From Acanthosoma haemorrhoidale (Eukaryota; Arthropoda; Insecta; Hemiptera; Acanthosomatidae): a DNA stretch of 64,000 bases. Location of the stretch: assembly GCA_930367205.1 (NCBI GenBank), contig OV884011.1, forward strand, positions 112,645,139 through 112,709,138, read 5' to 3'. The translations under genes were made by a program, and so were the position numbers. The notes under the pieces are model-generated. The model saw nothing but the letters and a program-made list of their open reading frames with translations, did not search any database and had not been told where the DNA came from. Of the stretch, positions 44,691-54,448 are shown in pieces (position 1 is the first letter of the stretch; the number at the start of each line of letters is the position of its first letter).

Positions 44691-44926
44691 GTATTTCAAT
44701 ATACAACATCATCTCTCTCTTGCAACTACGTCATATATCATACGTCATATTCAGTACTCCGATATTAATTTGCTATTGCTCTGTTTTCGAAGCAGTTATT
44801 TTATGACGTTCTTCAAGCTGTAAGAGAGAGTAATGGCATTGTTTATTGAAATATATGTATATACTACGTCATAAAATAACTGCTTCGAAAACAGAGCAAT
44901 AGCAAATTAATATCGAAGTACTGAAT
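44680..44926. repeat. compound inverted repeat with 61-nt near-perfect arms
   Basis: Arms 44749-44809 and 44866-44926 are reverse complements with a single mismatch in 61 bases (arm 1 starts ATTCAGTACTCCGATATTAA). The 56-base loop (44810-44865) is itself an approximate reverse complement of the stretch just left of arm 1 (about 44685-44740; TTTCAATATACAACATCATC against TTTCAATAAACAATGCCATT). The order is X, A, inverted X, inverted A. ACGTCAT/ATGACGT marks several of the junctions. No coding frame. The near-identity of the A arms implies recent origin or selection on the fold. Confidence 0.85.
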
Positions 44927-45429
44927 AGATACTTCACTCGGGACGAACCATCGGTTTAAAGTTATTAGACAATCATATTCAATCATTATTTATCATTGAT
45001 GTACACTTAGGAATCCAAGCCTACATAATCTTTCACTTCGGATGATCCTTCTAAGATGAACATAGAAAGTGACAAGTGTAAATTAGTCCTAAGGAATGAA
45101 AACAGTGCCTTTACACTAGTCCACCCTACTCTTAAATTAATTAAAACTTCTACTCTGCTGGTTCGTATACTAGAACAAAGTTAAATATAATGACATTTCC
45201 AGTTGAAAAGGTAATGGAGGAAATAAGAAAGAGACAAGGGCAGTGTGCACTGTGGTGGCAAAGATTTGATAAGGGAGCCCTCAGTTGTTAAGGGCTAGTA
45301 GTTTATTAGGGCTGAGGGAGGTTGCAGATTTCATTTAAGTGAAGATTTAATCAAGGATTTGAGAGCTAATCACAGTTTGCTCAGCCGCGCTCTCGCTGGA
45401 GATGAAATGGGTAATTGCCTCAAGGGTCC
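44927..45429. other. no recognised gene
   Basis: Purine-rich stretches near 45190-45330; nothing recognised. Confidence 0.45.
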
Positions 45430-46170
45430 GCCGGTGCTACCTGCGTCTGGGTGCTCGCCGCTGTCAGCCCGAGTGTTTGCACTGCCGCTGTAGTCTTGCT
45501 ATAGCCACCGCCTTAATCCAATCCCAGTACAAACCTTTCTTTGTTGGAAATCATGTGTAAGGTATTTATACAGCAGCACTCTTCAATTATTTGGCTTATT
45601 CACAGAATGCTTGTGAGCGAAAAGCAAAACTGTTCAAGTCTGAAGATGCCCTCGGGTGGATATAGCCAGGCTAAATTAGATTTTAGAGAGCTTAAAATAT
45701 ACCAATCAGGTGGAATTGTAGGCCAAATTCACCTCCGCCATCTGTTGGGAGTAGAAGAAATCAGAGGGCTTTGTCTGAAAAAACCTCGTGGGAAAGAGGT
45801 TTTAGGCGCCATTAAGAATGTAGTGTTGTAAATAATTGTTTGTTGTAGATACATCTTGTAAATATGGTTAATTGTATATAATGGTTAAGTTAAGTATATG
45901 TGTGTAGTTTAAAAAAGGAACATGGTCCACTATGATGTCCATCTTTCTGTACGCAATGGATGTTTCGAGTTTTGTTTTAAACCATACGCTTAGTTTCAAT
46001 GTAGATTGGTTATTTCGCCGTTATTAGTTTGTTCAGTTTATGATTATTGTGAGTTTAAGGTAGGATTGGAAATGGTTGTATGTATTAGGGTAATGACTTA
46101 TCGGGTGAAACAGAACAAACGATCCGGTTATTGTAAATAATACTACATATATCTTTGTAATAAAGTGTTT
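45430..46170 (+). other. possible 3' portion of a transcript, unidentified
   Basis: A GC-richer block (45420-45830) includes an open plus-strand frame 45541-45831 ending GAIKNVVL and a stop, followed by AT-rich sequence with an ATAATAAAG-type polyadenylation signal (AATAAAG near 46158-46165). The frame has no recognisable domain and its start is arbitrary. It could be a non-coding transcript end, an LTR-like remnant, or chance. Confidence 0.2.
45731..45750 (-). promoter_or_regulatory. CTCF-like motif
   Basis: On the minus strand the stretch reads CCAACAGATGGCGGAG, close to the core CCASYAGRKGGCRS known for CTCF in animals. It is a single sequence match, so chance is possible. Confidence 0.3.
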
Positions 46171-46384
46171 TAACTAAAAAGAAGAATTTTCTTTCAGATT
46201 TTCCGCCGTTTCTAGTAGTGTGAAGTGCACTTTTGTAGATATTTCCCATGATTTATGAGTTCCCCTATCTGACTTAGCTGTCTTGGATTTCCTCTAGTGA
46301 TCATTTTTATTTTATTTTAAATTTAAATTTTAGAGAGGTCGACATAACTAGTGGTTTCCATCCAATTACGCAGTTTCCAGCAAC

Positions 46385-46690
46385 AGCAGCATGAATAGCA
46401 ACCCCCCCCCCTTCACCCGATCTTTCATGTCAACACCCACCTCAGAGCCATCTTAGGTTCTAGGTTTAGGTTTTAGTGTTAGTTTTTTGCAAGCTGAAGG
46501 TAAGCCTCATCACCTAGTGAGTGTATGTGTATTGGACTTATTAACAACAATCTGAAAGTATTATATTTTATGCACTCCTTAATATGCATCTGCGAATGCA
46601 GCACGAGGAGACTGCTGTAATTCCAAATTTATTTTTGTCATTGTATATATATTATCAATAAAGAGGTTTTGAAAGAAAAAAAACAAAAAA
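46385..46690 (+). mobile_element. probable 3' end of a non-LTR retrotransposon
   Basis: A ten-C run sits where the 56.8-kb fragment encodes PPPLP. It is followed by GTTAGTTTTTTGCAAG and AAGGTAAGCCTCATCACC, paralleling GTTAGTTTTAAGG and GTGAGCCCCATCACC at 57060-57100. Downstream there is CAATAAAGAGG and then an A-rich tail (46675-46700). The coding part is too eroded to read. Assignment rests on order of short matches. Confidence 0.4.
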
Positions 46691-46700
46691 AAACATTTGT

Positions 46701-47986
46701 ATAAATTTCAGCCGAATCATTTTTTATAGGCTGCATTTAGTTCGCCTAACTATATGCTTCTAGTCTAATAATTAATTTATTTTGATTTGTGTTCATCTCG
46801 TACACAGCTAAATATAAGTTTCCCAGGTGGGTGTTGGATTTGTGGGCATTGCCTATGCAAACTTCGTCGGAATAGCTTTAGATAGGGTTAGTTTGTCAAC
46901 CTTTCTAACGAACTCACATACATACGTGACTGACATGGCAGGTCTCGATTGTGTACTGATTGAAACAGTGGATCGAATTCAGATGAGTTGTTAAGGGTGG
47001 CTCTCGCTAGTTTTACTAAATATAATTTAAAACATTACAATATTATCGTAAAAATATTCTTATGCGTAATAGTTATCAGCCTGCTCCTTTTTCAGTAACG
47101 CTCGCCGATTTTCGGTTTATAGACCCAATATTCCAATTCCTAAACGTGGATTTTCTTTCAATAATTGTTGTGTCAAGTAGAAAAGTATTTCTGATTGGTC
47201 TAATCCGCCCTTCCTATGCCATATTGGAGTATGTAAATAACCCTTTTTTCTATCAACGAGATTTTTTGTAAATAACTTAGTGTTATAGTCTAGTTTAGTT
47301 CTGTAATAGTAGTAATATCAGGTTTGGATGTATCTGTTAATACCTTCCAATTCATCGTCGGAAAACTAGAGTTACGATGCGTATACTAAGTTAGTAATAA
47401 CATTTTAAAAATTTGAATTTTATTTTCCTTGAAAATCTTATTTTAAGGTTATAAAGATTTTTCTTTCAATTACATTTCACTGAGGTTTTCAAAAGGTTTT
47501 TGGTTAGCAGAAGTACATTCAAAAGACCTTTGATAACTCGTAGCAGCATAATACCTTTTTATTATTTCCCCAAAAATTTCTTTAGGGTGAGTGGAAAAAA
47601 AATGTGACTAATTCTACTTCTTTGTTACCAGTATTATGTAATGAAATTCTTCTCATGAAAAAAATTAGATTTTATAATGTTCATATTATGTCGTATTTAT
47701 TATTAAGTATATATTTGAATTATTCGTTGATAGCATTGCAATTGTGTAAGAAGCGTAATGAGCATTTACACGCAGAGGAAAACACAAATTCTTTAAAAAC
47801 GCCACTAGGCATTTTTAAAATAGAAAAGTTCAGTATCAAAATTTTTAAATTTATTATATATTATAATAAATTAAAAATTTAATTTAAACGAAACAATTTT
47901 AAAGCTGTTCAGGCGTTTTAATTTCAATTAAAAACAGAAACAAATATAATAAAAATTAACACATTTAACATACATACCATACAACA
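46701..47986. other. AT-rich DNA without a recognised gene
   Basis: Frames at 47062-47271 and 47604-47882 have only AT-biased composition. Nothing recognised. Confidence 0.5.
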
Positions 47987-48006
47987 TACCATAACCGGTC
48001 TTTTGA
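47987..48006. repeat. extra piggyBac TIR-like sequence
   Basis: TACCATAACCGGTCTTTTGA resembles the TIR at 48122 (TACCACAGCCGGTCATTTGA), 17 of 20 bases, about 135 bases to its left and in the same orientation. It may be the TIR of an older, overlapping element or an internal repeat. Confidence 0.4.
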
Positions 48007-48115
48007 ATGGTTATGAACTTTTGCTTTGAAAAAGCGCATATAATCTTGTCGCTTTTGCGCACTTGACTTCATGACTTTTTCTATTTATTATATACACATA
48101 ATATTCTATTTTTTT

Positions 48116-49122
48116 TTAATTTACCACAGCCGGTCATTTGACCGGAAGAAATAAATTATTGCTTTATAAGGCTTTAGGTCCAGAGATTATGATGTAAATG
48201 CGTATTAAAAGTATTGGATTCAGTTAGATGCACATTTCTATAAAGGCTGTTGCATAGTCAGTTCAATCAAAAATTGAATTGCGTAGTTACTTTGTTCAAC
48301 TGTGAAAAAAATTTTTAGATTGGAAGTTATTATTATGATTTATTTTGATAGCTTTACTTCATTACTAACCCAGATTATTCTTTACCCAGAAAAATGTCGA
48401 AGCGATCAAGACCGAACAAGTTTTTAGAAGATATAAATAACATATTATAGGAGAAGAGTTTTCGGAAATTGATGAATATGAATTTTCTGAAAATGAAGAT
48501 ATCCTGGTTGGAAATGATAATGAGTTTGAATGCACAGTTAATGATGATGAAGAGGAAAATATTTTGAATATATGTCGTGTACGAAAAAGAATAAGATTAC
48601 TCTGAAGTTCTGAAGAAGATATAGAAAAAAATGAACAGCATCCTGCGGTCGATGTATCTGTTTGGAAAGAAATACAAATAGGTGGTATACCTGGAAGATC
48701 ACCATTTCATAACATTTTCAGGCTAGAAGTAGGCCCAACAGGATATGCAAAACGCCATATTATGAAAGGTAATATCAGGACTGCGTTTTCGTTGATAATT
48801 GATCACCGTATTATAAACCATATAAGAACATGCACAATAGAAGAAGCAAAGAGAGTGTTAGGAACCGATTGGAATTTATCTCAAGATAAATTAGATGCAT
48901 TTATTGCAATTTAATATGCACGCATATATAAATGCGATGAGCACTGAATTAAAATTCTTTATTCTTTGTGTTTGTAATAGAAATCGAAAATATACAATTT
49001 TGTTTAATTATAATAAAGTAATTTTGTTTATTTCCTTCCTAAAATCCATATTTTAGACATTAAATCAGGAAACATAACGCCCGGTCATTTGACCAGCCAT
49101 GGTAGAAATAGTTATGTATTAA
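48116..49122 (+). mobile_element. piggyBac-type element, internally deleted
   Basis: TTAA at 48116-48119 is followed by TTACCACAGCCGGTCATTTG (48121-48145 with ACCGG). On the right, CCGGTCATTTGACCAGCCAT (49081-49105 with GGTAG) is the inverted counterpart, 19 of 25 bases, and a TTAA lies at 49119-49122, the target site known for piggyBac. The CCGGTCATTTGACC core is itself palindromic. The interior encodes only the N-terminal third of a transposase. Confidence 0.8.
48394..48914 (+). pseudogene. piggyBac-type transposase N-terminus
   Basis: ATG at 48394 opens MSKRSRPNKFLEDINNIL and hits a stop. After a frameshift there is an acidic stretch (EFSEIDEYEFSENEDILVG), then VWKEIQIGGIPGRSPFHNIF, VGPTGYAKRHIMKGNIRTAF, SLIIDHRIINHIRTCTIEEA and LSQDKLDAFIAI before a stop. 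The acidic N-terminus followed by GRSPFHNIF..GPTGYA is typical of PGBD/piggyBac-like transposases (DDE_Tnp_1_7). The catalytic DDD core and the C-terminal cysteine-rich domain are deleted. Non-functional. Confidence 0.85.
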
Positions 49123-49413
49123 AAATGAGTAAAAACAAAGAAAAATGTATGTAAATAAAAGAGAAAATAAAAAAAATAATGTGATAAAGTTCTTAAATGA
49201 GCTTTATTTAATATATGCTGAATTATTTTTCCGTAGTATTAAAGTTGAGTGCTGTGTTTCTAGTTTACAGTACAGTATGTTTTGGATCGTCAAGGTCTTC
49301 AGAGATGCCTCGCGAAACGACAATAACTATTTGCGGTGTTCAGTAACAATATAAAAATAATTAAGGTGAGAAAATGAACAAAGAAATAGGAACTTTTAAC
49401 TATTAGTATCGAC

Positions 49414-49515
49414 CCAGACTACCTAATCTTCTGTATTCTATCCAGACTACCTAATCTTCTGTATTCTATCCAGACTACCTAATCTTCTGTATTCTATCCA
49501 GACTACCTAATCTTC
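49414..49515. repeat. 28-bp tandem repeat, about 3.6 copies
   Basis: Units start at 49414, 49442, 49470 and 49498, each CCAGACTACCTAATCTTCTG followed by TATTCTAT. The three full copies appear identical and the fourth is partial. Recent expansion or assembly collapse is possible. Confidence 0.95.
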
Positions 49516-50146
49516 CTGTTGTCCCCTAAACTTTAGGAACGTCTTAGAGCCTCTCTAATTGGTCCCATTTGGAAAACTATCGGAAATCTATGTGGTAAAT
49601 GCTAATCAATTAAAAATGTTGGTTAATTATAGAAATACATGCTTCACTTGGCCCATTGCTAACCTTTTCAATACTCGCACAGTGCTTCCGGCATTTTACT
49701 GATTCCAGTTTTCTAGATCTACGAATAAAAATAAAGAGTCGTACCTGATGTTGGCTCATGGGAGTAGTTATCTTATTGTCCATGCATTTAGTGGCGAACC
49801 TGTCTGCAACTGGGAAGATCTGCTATTAACATTTTTTTTCTCGATAGGCTATGGAAACTATAACAAGGTCCCTTCTCAGGCTTGTAAGAAAATCACAGGA
49901 AACTACCTAAATATAAAATTAGGGAATCTAGGGATAAAATATGTCGCTAGTAAATAAATATGAGGGTGGGCCTTTCTCCTCTTTGTCCATTAGTGGAAGG
50001 GGCTCTAAGGGCCGGGCAACTTCAATCTCACACAATCAACACAATCTCAAGAAGTGCTGTCAAGAACGGGTTCAGTGTGTCCTTCTAACCATTCTGGGAA
50101 ATCAGAACTTAAAATCTTAAATACGCTGTAAAATGTAACAGGAGTA
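49516..50146. other. no recognised gene
   Basis: Short frames only; nothing recognised. Confidence 0.5.
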
Positions 50147-50745
50147 TTGAGAAGCGTTTTCGAAGAGTACAAGCGATTTGCTAGAAAGGAACTTAGTGGT
50201 AAGAGAATATTTGATATAAAAATAACAGTCGATTTCGTCTTAGTTCTTCAAATCTTTAAGTACGTCTGCGCTCCAACATATGCATACACTCTTTGGTACT
50301 CCCTTCTTTGGAATAGTTATATTTACTGGAGGGGATATCTGGATATACGGAATAATTTTACAAATTTATTATCAATTATATGCAATATTGCTAAGGAAAT
50401 AAATATAATAATTGCTCTTATTATAATTGATTCCATATAATGCTAACTGCAGGGAATGTAGTAAATTGAGCTTATAATTTATCTAACCATTACTCTGTTT
50501 ATGTAAACTTATGCAGTCTCTGAGTTGAGAACATGAGTGTTGGTAAGGTCTACTAAATTTCTGTCTAGCGTATCGATGGCAGAGGCAGACCAAAGTGAGA
50601 AAAATGAGAGTGACTGGACTAGCCAGAAGAGAAAAGGCTGCAGACTGGCTGACTTCATTCTTCATTGAGACTTTGTCAATCTCAGACTGTAACTTACTGA
50701 ACTAAGACTAAATTTACTGTTATTTTTTTATAAAATATTGGTCTT
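50147..50745 (+). mobile_element. inverted-repeat element family M3, copy 1
   Basis: The left end region (AATATTTGATATAAAAATAAC, AGTCGATTTCGTCTTAGTTC at about 50207-50246) is mirrored by the complement of the right end (50690-50745; GAACTAAGACTAAATTTACT, GTTATTTTTTTATAAAATATT). The interior, including CTAACTGCAGGGAAT and ATCTAACCATTACTCTGT, recurs inverted at 51980-52200. Non-coding. Confidence 0.7.
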
Positions 50746-51689
50746 ACCAAAGCTATCATCTTTTTAAGAAGCGCACCTAGTGGTCTCCAAATAATGCCCG
50801 TTATCCCTAACCTGCGGGATTCAATTGCCCGATTCTCGCTAGGTTGGTAATTGAAATCACTAGGTTCCATGGTGGCATCAGCCACAATTAAGTGGTAGTA
50901 ATAGATTGACCATACTGCCTGGGCATATGATTTCTACTTGTGAACCGGTCATTTGTCTCAGCAGAGTTAAGTGTTTTTATGGTGAGCCGATCTCTCCAGG
51001 TTTTGCTAAGGTATGCAGATTCTCTTCCGTTGTATTTTGTTATGGCTTGTTTAATATCTCGCAATCTGCAATAGGAAAGCTCTAGACATAAATGCTTTCC
51101 CCTCCCCTCCCCACGGGTTTACTCCCTAACCTACAAATTTATTTTAGAAGTGGGTTATAACTCAGTATTAGTCCTATGCACCAAACTTGACTTGATTATT
51201 TTTTACCTAATTTTTCACTTGAATCATTATGATTGTCACAATCTTCTTCATATATTAAATACCGCTTAAATCATTCATTCTACCTACTTTTTTTTTTTTT
51301 TTGAATAAAAGATGATCGAAGAATAATAGTCTGTCTTGGACTGTATGAATATTTTTATTAGGAAGAAAAGCGGCCAACTGAGGAAGGTGTGCGGCAGGGC
51401 AAAAGGTTTGGTCAAGCGTACCAGATCGGGTGCCACCTTCTCTGAGCACCGTGGATCTTAGGTATTATGTACAGTGACAACTTTGTTGAATTAAAGTATC
51501 AGGTGCAAACTTGGACGGGCAGTGAACTTCACTTCAACCTACACAAAGCAGGTTGCACTACGATAGCACGGGCTTACTGACATAGTCCGTATGCAAGAAG
51601 TAGAACTCAATTAAACAAATCAAGTCATTTTGGTGGATTGCTTGTGAGAGTTTTATCGCTTGTGGCATACCGTTACTTTCAGGTAGAGA
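50746..51689. other. spacer between two M3 copies
   Basis: No gene recognised. CCGGTCATTTG at about 50945 resembles the piggyBac TIR core but stands alone. Confidence 0.45.
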
Positions 51690-52265
51690 ATAACCAATTT
51701 GCTAGAAAGGAAGTTTCTAATAATAAGTGGAAATATGAATATTTGATAAACAAAGTAAAAGGTGAACAAGTGATTTAGTCTTAGTTCAGTCAGCGAGATC
51801 GACTACGTGTTGGTGACGGAAAAGGTTGTCACTTTCTTCTGTCTTGTGTCTTCAGACAGCCGTCTTATGTCTTGTGGGTGATTTAGTTTTTCTCGCCTTA
51901 ATCTGCCTCTTCCATCACCAAGCTCTGACATCGAGGAAGTGACCTTAAACCACCCGGGTTCAGTAGATCTTCCCCAAAACTACATTAATTCTCATCAACA
52001 CAGAGTAATGGTTAGATAACTTTATGAGCTCAATTATTTATACGCGTATTCCCTGCAGTTTGTATTTTATAGAGTCAATTATTATAAGAGCAATTATCAT
52101 AACTATTTTCATAGCATGATTGCATATAATTGTTAATAAAATAACACGATAAAATTGTTTTATTATTCCGTATATCAAGTTATCCACTCTAGTGAATGAA
52201 TGAATAGTAAACATTCACACAATTATTGATTGGGCGTTCCAAATATACCTGGAATACAGAAAGCA
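51690..52265 (-). mobile_element. inverted-repeat element family M3, copy 2
   Basis: Read on the minus strand, the segment matches copy 1 in order: TTGATATACGGAATAAT, AATTATATGCAAT, ATAATTGCTCTTAT, AACTGCAGGGAAT, TTATCTAACCATTACTCTGT, then GATCTACTGAAC, GAAGAGGCAGA and TGAACTAAGACTAAAT. Its other end repeats ATTTGCTAGAAAGGAA and TTAGTCTTAGTTC seen at the left of copy 1. The two copies form a large inverted repeat with about 1 kb between them. Confidence 0.7.
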
Positions 52266-53705
52266 TACGTGCACGCCACATGTATTGCCTTTACATTTGA
52301 ATACAGTACATTATATACATTTTTAATCTCGTATTTCGTTTATGTTTCAGGTAAGTGTCGCCTAGCATTAAGCAGCTAAGAACGACTCCATCACCAGAAG
52401 TACGTACACTGATGTCTTCATTGACGTGAAATTAATTAGAGTCGTTGTAAACCGGTAACTGATTTTTTTGTCAGTGTTGATGCGACTGGAATTACTTGCC
52501 GGCAGAGGGAACTCCCACTTCTTCAACCCCTTCAAAGTTTACTTTTGATTTATCGTCTCCCTATACAGGCACTAATTTTACACCTAACTTCCGGGACATA
52601 GTTAGATGGGAACGGCGCTAGCTAAACTATGTGCATGGAAGGAGGCAAGTAATTTACCAAATGTTTGCTTCGAAAGTTCTGTATAGTCGTTGTCGAGTCT
52701 CTTAACAAAATCTCTAGCCAGCTTTTGGGAGAAGTTGAATAGAATGGAAATTTAAATTGTTCCCTTTCGTGTATACTCGAGAACAACTCTGATTGTGATA
52801 ATAGTATAATATTTTTAAAATGTGTAGTGGTATTAGCTGTCCAAGCTGTCTCAGTTGTAGTTATGGACATTACACATGCTCGAGTTTTTGTGACAAGGCC
52901 ACTACTATTTAAATGTAATTTGTATGAATTTTGTGATGTAATTTTATTTTTCACAACTTGTATTTATATTTTTTGAAGTGTAATTTTCGTTCTATTCATC
53001 GACTACGCCATACTCGATATGTGTTAATGAAGGCTGTTAATGACGTAATAAAAGGACGAGTACAGATGAAAATCGAAAAAGTATGTCAAACAGAATAATT
53101 AGGAATTCGCTTAGTGTAGTGGTATATGAATTAGTTTTTATGGTGCATAGATAAATTATAAAGTATTCTTGTTAATTATTAGCCTTTCCATTGATTTTAT
53201 TATTTAAAGGATTATCGGTTTTTTTTTTATAAATTATATAATAAATTAAATGAAGAATTAATTCTGAGAGATTGTAATGGAAATGAATACTCCATTTTAA
53301 TTGTTGAAGTATATTGGTCACTGAAAATCGCCTTTTCAACAATTAACGAAAAACATACTGACCAAAAAAAGCTTCGTTTTTTTTTTAATATCTTATTTTT
53401 TTGGGGGGTACTCAATTTCCGTTTCTTCATGATTTTTAACCATTACGAAAAAAACATACCTTTTACCCTGAGATAGCTGATTAGATCTTAAAAGTATGAG
53501 GTAATAATGCATAAGGTATAATTAAATATACCTTTACAATTTCAGTGAATTAAAGAAACCTTTACAGTACTATCTTTGAGTGCACTGACAATCTCTTTTC
53601 ATCGGGATCAAAAGAAATACGAAGGGTGATAACATAATATCTCTGGTTTAATATAAAAACTGAGTATCGTTAAAAAATTATTGAGTGTATGAGTGAGTTT
53701 ACAAT
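52266..53705. other. AT-rich DNA without a recognised gene
   Basis: A minus-strand frame 52622-52954 (110 codons) has no recognisable domain. T-runs lie near 53219-53228 and 53376-53385. Nothing called. Confidence 0.5.
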
Positions 53706-54448
53706 GTCTAGTAGTAGAAATGTTTGTTTAAATAATTCATCGGATTTGTAATTGATGAGTTGTTTTGTTTGACATGGTTAGGAAGCGTACAGATACTACA
53801 ATTAAATAATTTAGAAATTTATTGATGTGTATCCTAGTATATGTATTACAATATTGTTACAAGATCTTATTACAGAGCCAGTAGATAGGTAGGCACAGAA
53901 GCACAAAGCACAGAGCTCTCTGTTGGCGCTCGTGTGTTTTAACTCAGCTCAGCGTAGACTGGCGGAGAAAGGATGAACTTCCTCGTCAGACTGAAACTTC
54001 CCTGTTTGATTAAACTTTCTGTTATTAATCAAGCTTCAATCGATCGATGGATTCATCAGATTTCAAAGCGTATAGATAGTTTGAATGGATTAATTACCTC
54101 AGCTCTATAATTTTATGTACGTGTAGGAAACATTTCTCCAGTGTGAGTTATTTCCAATCGAAAATAACCAATTTCCTTGTGCATATTAGGGAAATCTATC
54201 CAATAATTGAGTTGCGAAAACATAATACTTGTTTGGCTGTTTTTGTTAAATATGTGCTTCATGTTCCCGAATAAGTGTTGGTACGTGAATGCCTTTAGCA
54301 GATAGATAAAGACAGATGAATTGATATAAACGAGCATGAAATACCTTGGTTCACGCTTTTGGTTTACGCTTCCTAACCATATCAAACAAAACAACTCATC
54401 AATTACAAATCCGAAGAATTATTTAAACATACATTTCTACTACTTCAC
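53706..54448. mobile_element. inverted-repeat element family M4 with 84-bp arms
   Basis: Arm 53706-53789 and arm 54365-54448 are reverse complements with five mismatches in 84 bases (both contain GGATTTGTAATTGATGAGTT). The 575-bp interior is AT-rich, with a GC-richer patch at 53880-53960, and has no convincing frame. The arms begin and end abruptly. No target-site duplication was identified. It looks like a foldback or MITE-type transposon. Confidence 0.8.

Noticed and set aside
50943..50956. Lone CCGGTCATTTG resembling the piggyBac TIR
   Set aside because: No partner repeat, no TTAA in position and no transposase nearby; likely chance or a tiny relic.
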